From the IMG/VR virus record IMGVR_UViG_3300000117_000041, positions 28,725 through 48,963 of that record: a DNA stretch of 20,239 bases, one strand, 5' to 3'. Made by a program: the position numbers and the translations under genes. Below the pieces are notes generated by a model, which saw only the letters and a program-made list of their open reading frames with translations, was not told the origin of the DNA and ran no database searches. The DNA is from a virus. Positions 1 to 9,304 of the stretch are shown here, one piece after another; position 1 is the stretch's first letter; every line of letters starts with the position of its first letter.

Positions 1-3000
1 CTGTATAGATTGAACCAGAAACATAACTAACATTTTGAAATCCTGCCGATAAGTTTCCAACCGAACCATAGTACAGCCATGGCACTCTTGATTTTGGTGT
101 TAATAAATTTCCTTGATGTTCAATCCATTGTTGTGGATAAACTGAATATTTACTAACAACTGCATTAAGATCTTCACTAAAAGCTATTGTTGTTGAAGTA
201 AAAAACTTTTCAGCATAACCGCCACTACCTTTACCATCTGGATATTGCGCATTAATATTTCCAACATTTGACAAATCTAATGGATTTCTTCCTACTACTT
301 CATATGTTGTAACGCCTGTAGATTGGTTAACATTTCTTCTATTTAAAACATAGTTTCCTTCAGGATATTTTGTTCTATCATATTGATCTATTCTCAATCT
401 ATCGTTAAATGTAAGATATAATGTATTATTTTGATAGTCAAAACCTCCGTGTATTCCAATGAAATATAGAGGCATATCAGCTAAATTAACCCTAGGAGCT
501 TTATGATATTTATCTTTTATATTTAATCTACCATATTCTATTGCTTTTTTAAATAAATCTCTACAACCTATTTCATCTGACAATACTGTAAATTGTTTTG
601 ATGTATCAAACTTTAGTAGCTTAGCATATCTAGAGTCAAAAAAGTACAAACCTGATTCACTAGCTATAACACTATGCATATGTTGTGTACCATACTTTAC
701 AGATATATATTGATGCGACTCAATTGTATCTCCCGATCCAGTAAATAATGTTTGCCCACCCGTGGCATCTGACAAAAATGTTCTTGGATTAACAAGTAAT
801 TGTCCAAATGCATTTTCTTGTACAAAATATATTTCATTATTAAAATTAATCAGTCTATTTATAGATCCGTGTATAGCCTCTACATCATAAAAGTTAAATA
901 TAGGAAACACTCTAAATGCATCGCTTTCTTCTCCAGCTAATTTAGTTTTTGAATAAGCTACTTCATATGGTAAGTCAGTAAATTCACAATCTCTTTTTTT
1001 GACGCTTAAATAGCTTTTTGTATTATTTTCTTGTGAGTATACTGGATTGTAAAACCAATCGTTTGAGAAAGGTGGAGCAGTTTGATCAAATCCTTCTACA
1101 TGATCATTATTACCTAAATTTAAACCACTTCTCATTTCTGTATTAACAAAAGACTCACAAGGAAAAACAATCCATTTAGAATAGCTTTTATCTGGATATG
1201 GTGATGTTGTCATTTGATGAGAGTATATACCTACAAATGTATCTCCGCCAAAAACAGTTGATAAATGATGAATATCATTCCTACCATGTCCCTGTCTAAG
1301 CTGATGTTTATTACCTGCTGCAACCCATCTTGTATTTTCTAATGCGTCAACACTATTACCGCCATATTGATTATTATTTGTTCTGTAAATATTTCCATAA
1401 TAATAATATGGTAAATGTACCTCTCCATGATTACAATCTTCACCATGAGCATTTATGGTTGGTCTTGATGCTTTAGATGCTTTCCAATCTTGATTCATTG
1501 CGCAATATGATGGATCTTTCATTGGCAAATAATCCCACGAACCTTTCCAATCTGTTTGCAGAAGTATTGCTCTTGTTCCCATTTGCAAAGTACTAATAGT
1601 ATCATAGTTAACGTCAGCAGCTTCTAAATCAGCATCTATTTTTCCATACTTCATATAACTTCTCCAAGCTCCAGTATCTATTTTTGCATGTCCTAATGTA
1701 AAATTTGAAAATCCTGGTCTACTCCAAATGTACTGATTATTATTTGAAGTGTATGTTTGTTTAAAAAAACCAGAAGCAACTATTTCACCGTCTACTATCT
1801 CTTTACCTCTAACTATTTGTCTTTCGTACCAAGGAACAAAACTACTTATATTGCCACTCCACCCAGTAGCTAAGGATATTGTTGTACTTCCGTTTGGATT
1901 TATAGGTGACGTATAGTTAGCAGTCACGCCATCAACCGTACCTTTTGCCGAATCTATTGAACCTGGATTATGAACATACTGGGCATGACCATTGTACTTA
2001 TTATAATGTTGGTCGCCATTAAAATGACCATGATCTGTATACAAAGCAAAATATGGATCAAAAACATAAAGTTTTCCCACTAAAGCTCCTGCTTTTTTAT
2101 CTGTCAACGTTGTTTTCTTTGAAGAAAAAAACAATGTGTCATGTTGATTTTTTGAAGCATAATCGGTAAAAGGATTGTAAGAAGTATTAGCATGACCTAT
2201 AGATATATCGTTAATCGTGTTTCCATCATTCATGTCCGCATGATGATCGTACCTCCTTTGATCGTACAGTTTCATTACAGAAACTATTTTTAATTTGTCT
2301 TCTGCTCTTGATAAATAAGGTCTTATTCCAAAAGTGCTATCTGGAGAATACATAAGATGTATATTTCCTATAGTATTTACATTTAATGCAGGGCCTGCTG
2401 GACTACCAGAACCGCCACCATTTCTCCTTCCCATACTAAAACTTCCAAAATATCCTGATCCAGCATGAAAATTATCACCAACAGAACTATCGCCTTCATT
2501 AAGATATAAAGGTTCTTTGTCGTCAGTAAACCCAACACATCTTGTACTTAATTCTGCTAACCCTACATAACCATTTAAAACTTGATCATATATTTGATCT
2601 ACATTATCATCTATTATATTTTCTGTATCATTAGCATTTACTGTACCGTAATAGCCACCGCTACCACCAGCCGCAGGGCCATAGTTTATTGTTTGATTTA
2701 ATAAACCTGATTGAACAATTGTTCTATCTGTTTCTGTTCTTTCTGCTCGTACAACTTGAAATCCAGAAATTCTTTTTAATACATGTAAAGGTATTTTAAA
2801 ACTAAAATCTAAAGCTAAATCAAATGTAAGATGCTGACCTTCTCTATTTTCAGGAAGAAAACCAAAACGTTTTGCATTACCATGTGAATTTATATCTGTT
2901 CCATTTATACATGCAGTATCATCATATTTTAAACCAGCCGCAGGAACAGGGCCACTTCCATTTGCAGATATTCTATAATCTTGACAATCAGAATTTTCTT

Positions 3001-5026
3001 TAAATCTTGTTGCACCAGATCCATAATTTCTTCCAATACCTGTTATAGTCCCATCGTTATCTGGACCAAAATTTAAATCTAACTCCCATGCTTTATCGTG
3101 ATGTTCTGGCATTTGTATATCTCCTATCCATAAAACATTTCCAGGATCACCATTTAAATCATAAACTAAAACTCCAAATCTATATGTTTCTCCTCTTTGA
3201 TAACCTCTTTTACTACCAGCAGCCATAGGATCTTTGTTTGAACCTATATTTAATGTTGCAGTAAACTCTGTTGATGTATTATCTTCTGATGATTCATAAT
3301 CAGGAGGACCACCTGCCTTCCATATGTTATCAGTTTGGAAGCTATCATTTTTTATATTAGTAGATATAAATGCAGAATTACCATCATTTTTTCCTCCCCT
3401 GTTATCTATTGTGTCTGATACTTTAGGCACCTGTCTAAATGAAACCATACAACCACCCAGACCATTTGTACCACCTTCATTTTGATAATAACCATAGCTT
3501 TCTGCACCTAACACTCTTCTTTCTCCATTGCCACCCATATTTGAAAAAACATCATTGCTGTATAAACAGCTATGCGTGCCCCTAAGGTATCTATGTGCTG
3601 TATCATAATTAAAACCTTTACCATCTAAAGGAACATAGTTTGATCCACCCGATACTTCAGTTACAAGTGTTTCATCTAAAACCTCAGCGGATAATTGTGC
3701 AGCTGGTGCATAATATTCTTTTACTTCTGGATCATTTGTTGTCAACGAACCATGTCCAATTACGGTAGGATTATCTTTACTATCCTGATTAAATCTTCTA
3801 ACTTTAACATTCCATTCTTTTTCAGAAATATAATTTCTTTTTTGTCTCAAGTTAGCAGCAAATAATACATTGTCTTTTATTGCAATATCTTTACATATAT
3901 CCCAAGTATTAGAAGGTATAAGTATTTTTTCTAAACCATCTGCAATAACATCAAGCAATGTTGTGTGTTTAAAATTAACTACACCTGAGTTAGGTATAGA
4001 TTTTTTAACCACCTCTGTAACTTGTGGAGGAACATTTAAATTGTTATAAAATAATGCGTAAATCTGCACTTGATCAAAATCAGTATCTAAATCTTTAATA
4101 CTTAGTTCGAATCCATCAGCAGATATAGATCCTGGAGCTCCACCTTGATATGTGCTATATGAAGTACTGTCTGCGTCTGATATATGGTATAAATTACTTG
4201 TTGGAGATATTCCCGTTTCTGCTCCTGCGTCTGTCAAATATTTATAACAGTATTGATATACACCTACTGGTAAGCTACCAGATATAACATTGCTTAAAAC
4301 TATTTGTGAGTGATCGCATTTAGGTGTAATATCTAATTCATCAGGATTTAAAGTTTCTAATCTTTTACCTCTTATATTTAAAGTTCTAAGTGGGTTTTTA
4401 TTATCAGTCCAATAAATTCTAGAAATACAATCATTTTCTGTAATACCCTCAACTCTACACTTAATTAAAGGATCCATGTTTAGATTAGGAAATTCATTGC
4501 CTAAAAAATCATAACAAACTCTAAGCTCAGTTGTTTTAATAACGTTGTTGTCATTATCAAAATCTAATAAAAAGAAAAGTGTTTTAAAATCATCAATAGA
4601 TGGTGATGTACCTATAAGACCACACACAATAAGAACTAATTGATTTTTAAATGAAAAATGCCCTACAATATTTACAGCATCTTTCAAAGACTTATTTTCA
4701 GTAGTTGTGCCGTCACCATCACCTACACCGTATGGTTTAATTGGATCTCCATTCGCATCAGTAGCTCCTACAAAATAGTCATAACTAAAAGGACTTGTTA
4801 CTGGATCTCCATTATATAAATAGTCTGCCTTGCTTACTATATTGGTATCTGTTAAATCAATAACCTTTTTATTACCGTTTATGTTTTCAATAGTAAAAGT
4901 CGATCCATCTGTATTGATCACTTTTATATTCATTGCATCACGATACGTCCCGTCCAATTGCATTCTTGGATCAGAATCAGTAACTAAGCCTTTACTAAAT
5001 CCTTTTAATTTGCTTTTCTCTGCCAT
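1..5026 (-). CDS. Giant tail stabilisation / muzzle-like protein, 3' end outside window
   Basis: One frame stays open from the ATG at 5026 to the left edge: 1,675 codons checked line by line without an in-frame stop. The N terminus is a Lys-rich stretch followed by a segment of the type DSDPRMQ..DGTYRDAMNI (about residues 17-34) and then IENINGN (46-52). This resembles the start of the very large tail stabilisation proteins of crAss-like phages, which form the distal 'muzzle' of the tail. The rest is rich in Asn, Gly, Tyr, Asp and Thr, as expected for a beta-structured virion protein, with no membrane segment or obvious coiled coil. The start codon shares one base with the stop of the upstream ring-type gene (TAATG), so the two are probably translationally coupled. 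Function is inferred from position, size and the N-terminal motif. A tail fibre or tailspike is the main alternative. Confidence 0.75.
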   Translation of the reverse strand, partial: MAEKSKLKGFSKGLVTDSDPRMQLDGTYRDAMNIKVINTDGSTFTIENINGNKKVIDLTDTNIVSKADYLYNGDPVTSPFSYDYFVGATDANGDPIKPYGVGDGDGTTTENKSLKDAVNIVGHFSFKNQLVLIVCGLIGTSPSIDDFKTLFFLLDFDNDNNVIKTTELRVCYDFLGNEFPNLNMDPLIKCRVEGITENDCISRIYWTDNKNPLRTLNIRGKRLETLNPDELDITPKCDHSQIVLSNVISGSLPVGVYQYCYKYLTDAGAETGISPTSNLYHISDADSTSYSTYQGGAPGSISADGFELSIKDLDTDFDQVQIYALFYNNLNVPPQVTEVVKKSIPNSGVVNFKHTTLLDVIADGLEKILIPSNTWDICKDIAIKDNVLFAANLRQKRNYISEKEWNVKVRRFNQDSKDNPTVIGHGSLTTNDPEVKEYYAPAAQLSAEVLDETLVTEVSGGSNYVPLDGKGFNYDTAHRYLRGTHSCLYSNDVFSNMGGNGERRVLGAESYGYYQNEGGTNGLGGCMVSFRQVPKVSDTIDNRGGKNDGNSAFISTNIKNDSFQTDNIWKAGGPPDYESSEDNTSTEFTATLNIGSNKDPMAAGSKRGYQRGETYRFGVLVYDLNGDPGNVLWIGDIQMPEHHDKAWELDLNFGPDNDGTITGIGRNYGSGATRFKENSDCQDYRISANGSGPVPAAGLKYDDTACINGTDINSHGNAKRFGFLPENREGQHLTFDLALDFSFKIPLHVLKRISGFQVVRAERTETDRTIVQSGLLNQTINYGPAAGGSGGYYGTVNANDTENIIDDNVDQIYDQVLNGYVGLAELSTRCVGFTDDKEPLYLNEGDSSVGDNFHAGSGYFGSFSMGRRNGGGSGSPAGPALNVNTIGNIHLMYSPDSTFGIRPYLSRAEDKLKIVSVMKLYDQRRYDHHADMNDGNTINDISIGHANTSYNPFTDYASKNQHDTLFFSSKKTTLTDKKAGALVGKLYVFDPYFALYTDHGHFNGDQHYNKYNGHAQYVHNPGSIDSAKGTVDGVTANYTSPINPNGSTTISLATGWSGNISSFVPWYERQIVRGKEIVDGEIVASGFFKQTYTSNNNQYIWSRPGFSNFTLGHAKIDTGAWRSYMKYGKIDADLEAADVNYDTISTLQMGTRAILLQTDWKGSWDYLPMKDPSYCAMNQDWKASKASRPTINAHGEDCNHGEVHLPYYYYGNIYRTNNNQYGGNSVDALENTRWVAAGNKHQLRQGHGRNDIHHLSTVFGGDTFVGIYSHQMTTSPYPDKSYSKWIVFPCESFVNTEMRSGLNLGNNDHVEGFDQTAPPFSNDWFYNPVYSQENNTKSYLSVKKRDCEFTDLPYEVAYSKTKLAGEESDAFRVFPIFNFYDVEAIHGSINRLINFNNEIYFVQENAFGQLLVNPRTFLSDATGGQTLFTGSGDTIESHQYISVKYGTQHMHSVIASESGLYFFDSRYAKLLKFDTSKQFTVLSDEIGCRDLFKKAIEYGRLNIKDKYHKAPRVNLADMPLYFIGIHGGFDYQNNTLYLTFNDRLRIDQYDRTKYPEGNYVLNRRNVNQSTGVTTYEVVGRNPLDLSNVGNINAQYPDGKGSGGYAEKFFTSTTIAFSEDLNAVVSKYSVYPQQWIEHQGNLLTPKSRVPWLYYGSVGNLSAGFQNVSYVSGSIYT

Positions 5027-6039
5027 TAATAACTATTTAATCCATCATACAACGGTGGGTTGTGCGATGTGATTGGAACTTTTGCGTTCCATATTTTACC
5101 TATTTTTAATAATTCTAATGAAGAAGGCATGTTATCATCACCTCTTACTTTAGCGCAAAGATGATACCATCTTCTCTCTAAATCTTTTATTATGTATTGT
5201 GGTGCATTACCAGCATAGTAATCTATAGACTTGTGTTTCCACATAATGTAAAACGCTACAGCCTCTTCGTGCCCCTGTCTTACTGTTGGGTATCCATTCT
5301 CGTCCGTGTGCGCGCGCAGGTAAGATATTACTACATCTTTACTATATTTTCTTGAAAAATTTAACCTATTACCTTCTACATAATATCTATCCTGTTGATC
5401 GCTTATCTTGCTTCTAAACTGCGAACTAGATGGCTCAATAATATTATCGCCAACTCTGACATTTAACAACTTGACTAAATCGTTAGGTAGCGTGATTTGT
5501 TTGTTTTGTATTCTGTTTTTAGCACCTGTAAATCTTTGTGTTATTTCAGGAGCGTCAGAAACATCCAACTCTATAATAATAGGATTAGCTTGAAATCCAG
5601 CACTAATAGTAAGTTCTAAAATATTAGTACCAGTTGTGTATGACGCATTTATACCTTTTGCATTTTTTAAATACGATCCATCTATAACCGATACTGCATT
5701 ATCAAGCGTAGTGTCTAGATCAGCACCTATGGGTATTTCATGTGTTTCTGCTGTTGTTCCTACATAAGCAGAGCTACTTAGAAGCCTAAATACAAACTTA
5801 GTTCCATTAATTGTTATAGATTGTTTGTCTAAGGAATTATCAGTAAATTTTATTTTAGCAACTTGTGAGGCTGCTTCTGTAGCATAGGTTCTTTCAGCTC
5901 TTTCAAACGTATCTTTACTACCAATATATTGTTCTGCCTCAAACACCCATTCAGCCCAAGAATCTACATGTTTATTGTATTCTCTTAAGCCTAAGTTTCT
6001 AGAAACATTGTTAAATACTCTAAATGCGGATACTCTCAT
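5026..6039 (-). CDS. Ring / tail-tubular-type neck protein with inserted domain
   Basis: A 337-aa protein. The N terminus is helical, with DSWAEWVFEAEQYIGS near residues 26-41. The C-terminal part has a beta segment (ITLPNDLVKLLNVRVGDN, about 182-199), then YYVEGNRLNFS (about 219-229) and a helix beginning GHEEAVAFYIMWK (about 256-268). This split resembles crAss-like ring proteins that stack below the portal, related to P22 gp4-type tail accessory factors. Between the halves, residues about 55-172 form a Thr/Ala/Ile-rich beta-type segment with ITINGTKFVF, which looks like an extra domain. The gene begins just after the TAG stop of the 162-aa gene and its own stop overlaps the ATG of the giant tail protein. 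The structural role is fairly secure; the exact ring position cannot be told from sequence. Confidence 0.7.
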   Translation of the reverse strand: MRVSAFRVFNNVSRNLGLREYNKHVDSWAEWVFEAEQYIGSKDTFERAERTYATEAASQVAKIKFTDNSLDKQSITINGTKFVFRLLSSSAYVGTTAETHEIPIGADLDTTLDNAVSVIDGSYLKNAKGINASYTTGTNILELTISAGFQANPIIIELDVSDAPEITQRFTGAKNRIQNKQITLPNDLVKLLNVRVGDNIIEPSSSQFRSKISDQQDRYYVEGNRLNFSRKYSKDVVISYLRAHTDENGYPTVRQGHEEAVAFYIMWKHKSIDYYAGNAPQYIIKDLERRWYHLCAKVRGDDNMPSSLELLKIGKIWNAKVPITSHNPPLYDGLNSY

Positions 6040-6040
6040 A

Positions 6041-6529
6041 CTATGCTGTTGTTGCTATTAATACTTCTACTTGTACGTTTGCTGAATCTGCTCTTAAAAA
6101 TATTTCATCTATAGCCCCACCTCTTGCAGTAACTGCTGTACCACCAGCGTTTGCTTCAATATCTGTAGATGTTAAAATAAAACTTGCATCTGGATCTACA
6201 GTAATACCTGCAACATCACCGCCTGTGTCCTCTAAGATAACTCCTACCGCATTAGTATCATCAAGATTGGTTATTCTAATGTATTCTACAGCAGATCTTT
6301 TAAAAGCTCCAGGAGCTCCAGCTTCACTACCATTATCTACTAAATCAACAATCTTTACTTGATTTGTATTTGGTAAATTCAAGATACGAACATCAATATT
6401 ATCTATGCTTGCAAAAGTTTTAGTTAATGTCTGTGCGTGTGATCTATTGTCAGCAGAAGTGTTGTGTGTTACAGACAATGCCTCTGTGATGGTTACTGTT
6501 AATGTTCCTGCTGTTAATCTACTTGCCAT
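6041..6529 (-). CDS. Beta-rich virion-like protein, unknown function
   Basis: A 162-aa protein with short alternating hydrophobic segments rich in Thr, Val, Ala and Asp. Lys and aromatic residues are scarce, and there is no signal peptide or membrane helix. The C-terminal half (about residues 75-160) reads like a beta-sandwich: VEYIRITNLDDTNAVGVI, then SFILTSTDIEA, then EIFLRADSANVQVEVLIA. That pattern is common in small phage head-fibre, decoration and neck proteins. It lies between the HU/IHF-like gene and a ring-type gene; the ATG is one base past the upstream TAA, and the TAG stop is one base before the next ATG. The position suggests a tail or neck component, but I cannot place it in a named family. 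Confidence 0.6.
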   Translation of the reverse strand: MASRLTAGTLTVTITEALSVTHNTSADNRSHAQTLTKTFASIDNIDVRILNLPNTNQVKIVDLVDNGSEAGAPGAFKRSAVEYIRITNLDDTNAVGVILEDTGGDVAGITVDPDASFILTSTDIEANAGGTAVTARGGAIDEIFLRADSANVQVEVLIATTA

Positions 6530-6530
6530 T

Positions 6531-6977
6531 TTATGTAGTTTTTAATTTTTTAATTTCTTCTCTAAATATACCTAACGGCATAATTTTACATTTACTATAT
6601 TTTTTTGGTCGTTTCCAAACAACCTTGTAATAATAATCATCTAGTATGGGTACTTTGTATTTAACAAGCTCTCCCTTAGCGTTAGACTCATTTATATCTA
6701 CACGATAATGAAAAGCTCTTCTGTGATGTTTCTTGTCTAAATACAAGTAACCCATATCTCCAGGCAAATGAATTAGATCATTTTTTTGTACTAAATCTCT
6801 TGCCAGTATTTCAAAAAACTTTTTGATTACAGCATAATATGTTTTGTAATCAAGTTGTTTTTCCCTAAACTTTTTTTGTCCCTTCAACCAATCTCCCTTG
6901 ACTGTTACAACTTTTTTTATATTGTTGTATATATCTCTAGCCGTTTCGTATTTATCTCTGTGCTTGCGGCTGAACAT
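6531..6977 (-). CDS. Small basic HU/IHF-like protein of the structural module
   Basis: A 148-aa basic protein. A helix (YAVIKKFFEILARDLVQKND, about 48-67) leads into a beta segment with LIHLPGDMGYLYL (68-80). This order resembles the helix-then-hairpin start of HU/IHF proteins, where an LPG-type turn precedes a Gly-containing strand. The C-terminal part YYYKVVWKRPKKY (about 115-127) followed by FREEIKKL (138-145) is typical of a small protein that recurs between tail genes in crAss-like and other Bacteroidota phages, some annotated as IHF subunits. It may bind DNA or be a neck component; the sequence does not decide. The ATG lies 26 bp inside the end of the 299-aa gene in another frame, and no later Met could serve as an alternative start. 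Confidence 0.6.
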   Translation of the reverse strand: MFSRKHRDKYETARDIYNNIKKVVTVKGDWLKGQKKFREKQLDYKTYYAVIKKFFEILARDLVQKNDLIHLPGDMGYLYLDKKHHRRAFHYRVDINESNAKGELVKYKVPILDDYYYKVVWKRPKKYSKCKIMPLGIFREEIKKLKTT

Positions 6978-7851
6978 TCTTTGTCGTATCTGCGTTATCA
7001 GTTATTGGATCATTTATTGATGTTAGTGACGCTTGCATTTCTGCTCCCAATATTCTTCTATTTAAATCACTAACCATTTCTTGTGGTAGAGGATACTCTA
7101 AATCATCATTTGTCCAACTATTATTTTCAGTTGGATTTTTTAATAAAGCACTAACAACAATAGCGTATGATTTAGGTGTCGAATCATAACTTCCTACAGT
7201 TCCTCTGTTTACAGATAATAAATTATCTATTTGTAATATACATTGACCAGAGCTGTATATAGACATACTTGCTGTTGGCGTACTATGTGTAAATCTATTA
7301 TGCTGTTTGAAAGTTGCTTCGTCTCTTGTTACTATAGAAACATTGGTAGATCCACGTCTTGTTTCTGAATCCTCTACACTTACAACACTAATCCTGCCTA
7401 AACCATGTTTAGAATTATTTGTAACTAAATGAGGTATTCTTAATCTTATAATACCGTAATCATTTGGTTCTTCAAAAAAATAAGAATGAGTGAGATCTAA
7501 TGCGTTAACATCTTTTGCACCAGCTACAACACCATGAAACTTATTCAATCCAGCGTCATCTGCTGTTCTCCCAGAAAAAGGGATTATGTATGAAGGGCTG
7601 GTTGTATATGTATCATGATAAGTAGACCATACAGTATCTTTTTGATGATCATCTTCCTGTGTAATACCTAATATTTGATAACAATCAATAGGCACACCTC
7701 TGCCGTCAGCAATCAATTCACCTATTATCTGAGCCCTGTAGTAATGTATCCAAAACTTAATTTGTTGTGTAGATACATTTTGTTCAGTATTAGTATTACC
7801 GCCATAAGCGATATTTTTAATATTATATGCTAGTTCATTTAAAGTTGCCAT
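6952..7851 (-). CDS. Ring / neck structural protein (crAss-like type)
   Basis: A 299-aa protein. The first 50 residues are helical (LNELAYNIKNIAYGG, then TQQIKFWIHYYRAQIIGELI), a layout seen at the N terminus of crAss-like and other podovirus neck proteins. The middle is mostly beta, with SYFFEEPNDYGIIRLRIPHL near residues 122-141 and CILQIDNL near 204-211. The C terminus is a helix (MVSDLNRRILGAEMQASL, about 259-276) and a polar tail. It is the first gene after a strong stem-loop and has the best promoter in the window directly upstream, so it may start its own transcript for tail assembly. Its end overlaps the next gene by 26 bp. A ring role is inferred from fold pattern and gene order. Confidence 0.65.
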   Translation of the reverse strand: MATLNELAYNIKNIAYGGNTNTEQNVSTQQIKFWIHYYRAQIIGELIADGRGVPIDCYQILGITQEDDHQKDTVWSTYHDTYTTSPSYIIPFSGRTADDAGLNKFHGVVAGAKDVNALDLTHSYFFEEPNDYGIIRLRIPHLVTNNSKHGLGRISVVSVEDSETRRGSTNVSIVTRDEATFKQHNRFTHSTPTASMSIYSSGQCILQIDNLLSVNRGTVGSYDSTPKSYAIVVSALLKNPTENNSWTNDDLEYPLPQEMVSDLNRRILGAEMQASLTSINDPITDNADTTKNVQPQAQR

Positions 7852-7858
7852 ACCACTT

Positions 7859-7890
7859 ACAAAAATACTTTAATTTATTCGTATAAACAA
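7859..7890 (-). promoter_or_regulatory. Bacteroidota-type promoter for the 299-aa gene
   Basis: On the minus strand TTG (7890-7888), a 20-nt spacer, then TATTTTTGT (7867-7859). This fits the Bacteroidota consensus of a -33 TTG/TTTG element and a -7 TAnnTTTG element about 19-21 nt apart. The box ends 7 nt before the ATG at 7851, so the transcript would be leaderless or nearly so. It is the only candidate here with both elements at normal spacing. Confidence 0.6.
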
Positions 7891-7930
7891 CAATAGGCCC
7901 TCTGCCCTAAAGCATGCAGACCTATTATTG
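7888..7930 (-). terminator. Long stem-loop, probable terminator or processing site
   Basis: An outer 10-bp stem pairs 7888-7897 with 7921-7930 (CAACAATAGG/CCTATTATTG on the plus strand; one pair becomes G:U in the minus transcript). An inner 5-bp stem TCTGC/GCAGA (7901-7905 with 7916-7920) closes a 10-nt loop. In the minus transcript it follows the 222-aa gene and is followed by a short U-rich stretch. The U-tract is weak, so termination may be partial, or the hairpin may be an RNA-stability element. It overlaps the -33 element of the next promoter. Confidence 0.55.
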
Positions 7931-7949
7931 CGCAGGGAGCAAAAAGCTC

Positions 7950-8618
7950 TTATATTGATTTGCTCTGCTCTGTCTCTATAGATTGTGATTGAACGTTCAT
8001 ACTTTCAATATTCACAACCATTTTTCTTACAGTTAAATCTAATATCTCTCGTTGATATATTTCCTTAACTCTATTGTTATCGTCATCATTAAAAACCTCA
8101 TCTCTATCTCGAAATATAAGTTGTACTGCTTGCGATTCACCTGTTGTACTTGTAGGTCTAAAATAAACTTTTGCAATATTATTCATTCCGTGCCTAACAT
8201 AACAATATGGATTTATATCAGAAGGTTTCTTAAAAGGATCAGACGTATGCTCGTGATCCCAAAAATCTTTTGTACCTATAATTTTATGATTTCTTCTTCT
8301 ATAAGGCACATTCTCAGAGTCAAGCAAAAATGTTCTAAAATGAATTAAATGAATATAATTTTTATGTAAATCCATTCCAAAGCCACTCCAAACAGTTTCA
8401 TCTTCTGTATCATCACTAGATCCTATTTGTTCTGTATGAACAAAAAACATCAATGCATCACGAGATATTTGTTCTTGATCGTAGAACTCATAGTGATGAT
8501 TTATAAAAGCCATGATAGCTTGATCTAAGAATTTGTTTTTTTCTTCATCTGTAAAATAAGGCTGGTCAGCTTTATCTAACAAAAGATCAATCATATCATA
8601 TGCTTCTTGTAAATTCAC
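7950..8618 (-). CDS. Ring-type head-tail connector protein
   Basis: A 222-aa protein. The N terminus MNLQEAYDMIDLLLDKAD followed by YFTDEEKNKFLDQAIMAF (about 21-38) is the two-helix start typical of ring and tail-tubular proteins in crAss-like phages, which attach beneath the portal. The middle is beta-rich and the C terminus returns to a helix (YQREILDLTVRKMVVNIES). The start is GTG at 8618, sharing its G with the TAG stop of the 228-aa gene (TAGTG), which implies coupling. The first ATG in frame lies at codon 9, which would remove part of helix 1, so GTG is preferred. A 4-bp hairpin (7937-7949) lies directly after the stop. Confidence 0.65.
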   Translation of the reverse strand: MNLQEAYDMIDLLLDKADQPYFTDEEKNKFLDQAIMAFINHHYEFYDQEQISRDALMFFVHTEQIGSSDDTEDETVWSGFGMDLHKNYIHLIHFRTFLLDSENVPYRRRNHKIIGTKDFWDHEHTSDPFKKPSDINPYCYVRHGMNNIAKVYFRPTSTTGESQAVQLIFRDRDEVFNDDDNNRVKEIYQREILDLTVRKMVVNIESMNVQSQSIETEQSKSI

Positions 8619-9304
8619 TATTTTTTAGCTTTAACTGTTTTAACTGGTTCTGCTTCAACCACCTCTTGTGGTGCATTACCTCTTAACTGATTCTTTAGTA
8701 AAGCATAAATATCAGAATTATCTTTTAACCACATGATAGCTTGATCTTCTGATAATCCTATGTTTGTAGATCCATATTTATATGTACCGTTTACAAACGT
8801 AAATATTTGCTTTTCTAAACATACTTTAATAAATACTTTGTATGGTGCATCAGCATCATTTAAGTACTCTATAAACTTTAATGGGTTGTCACTTGCGTAG
8901 CCAATAATCTTAGCTTTGCGAATGTTATCGTCCCAGTCTCCATTAAGACCTATAAGTCTACATAAGTTTTCTATTTCTTTTTTAGATAACGATGCGGCAG
9001 CTGTAACTGAATCGGCCTTAGCTAATGCTACTTCTGCTGCTTTGTTTTCTTGTTCAGATATATCTTCCATGATGTACTTTCCGCTCATCATAGGATGATC
9101 TTTTAAAAACTCATATATTCTTCTATCGTCTTCATCGTTAATGTCCAAAGGAACTACAGCTTGGAACATTTCCCAGCCAGTTGTTTCTAATCCATTTGGA
9201 TCAATAAGTGTGATTAGCTTCCCTTTTCTGTTTTTGTAAGTGCCAAACTTAGCATAGTTAAACTTGCCTGGATTAGCTGCTTTTATTAATACTACGTGTT
9301 TCAT
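8618..9304 (-). CDS. Structural protein, unknown function
   Basis: A 228-aa protein. The N-terminal part (about 1-80) is beta-like and contains ETTGWEMFQAVVP and RRIYEFLKDHPMMSGKY. The middle is an Ala/Lys helix (about 84-130). The C-terminal part resembles a small repeat-like domain with FTFVNGTYKYGSTNIGLSED and AIMWLKDNSDIYALLKNQL (about 170-207). I recall this arrangement (residues F/YLK-HP near the N terminus and a final W-L-helix) from small proteins beside capsid genes in Bacteroidota phages, but no function is known to me. The Lys-rich tail ends at a TAG overlapping the GTG of the next gene. Its position between head and ring genes suggests a head-completion or neck role. Confidence 0.6.
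   Translation of the reverse strand: MKHVVLIKAANPGKFNYAKFGTYKNRKGKLITLIDPNGLETTGWEMFQAVVPLDINDEDDRRIYEFLKDHPMMSGKYIMEDISEQENKAAEVALAKADSVTAAASLSKKEIENLCRLIGLNGDWDDNIRKAKIIGYASDNPLKFIEYLNDADAPYKVFIKVCLEKQIFTFVNGTYKYGSTNIGLSEDQAIMWLKDNSDIYALLKNQLRGNAPQEVVEAEPVKTVKAKK

Noticed and set aside
5408-6362. Plus-strand ORFs opposite the ring and 162-aa genes
   Set aside because: They are antisense shadows of convincing minus-strand genes, with low-complexity or hydrophobic compositions expected from reverse reading and no promoter or spacing support.
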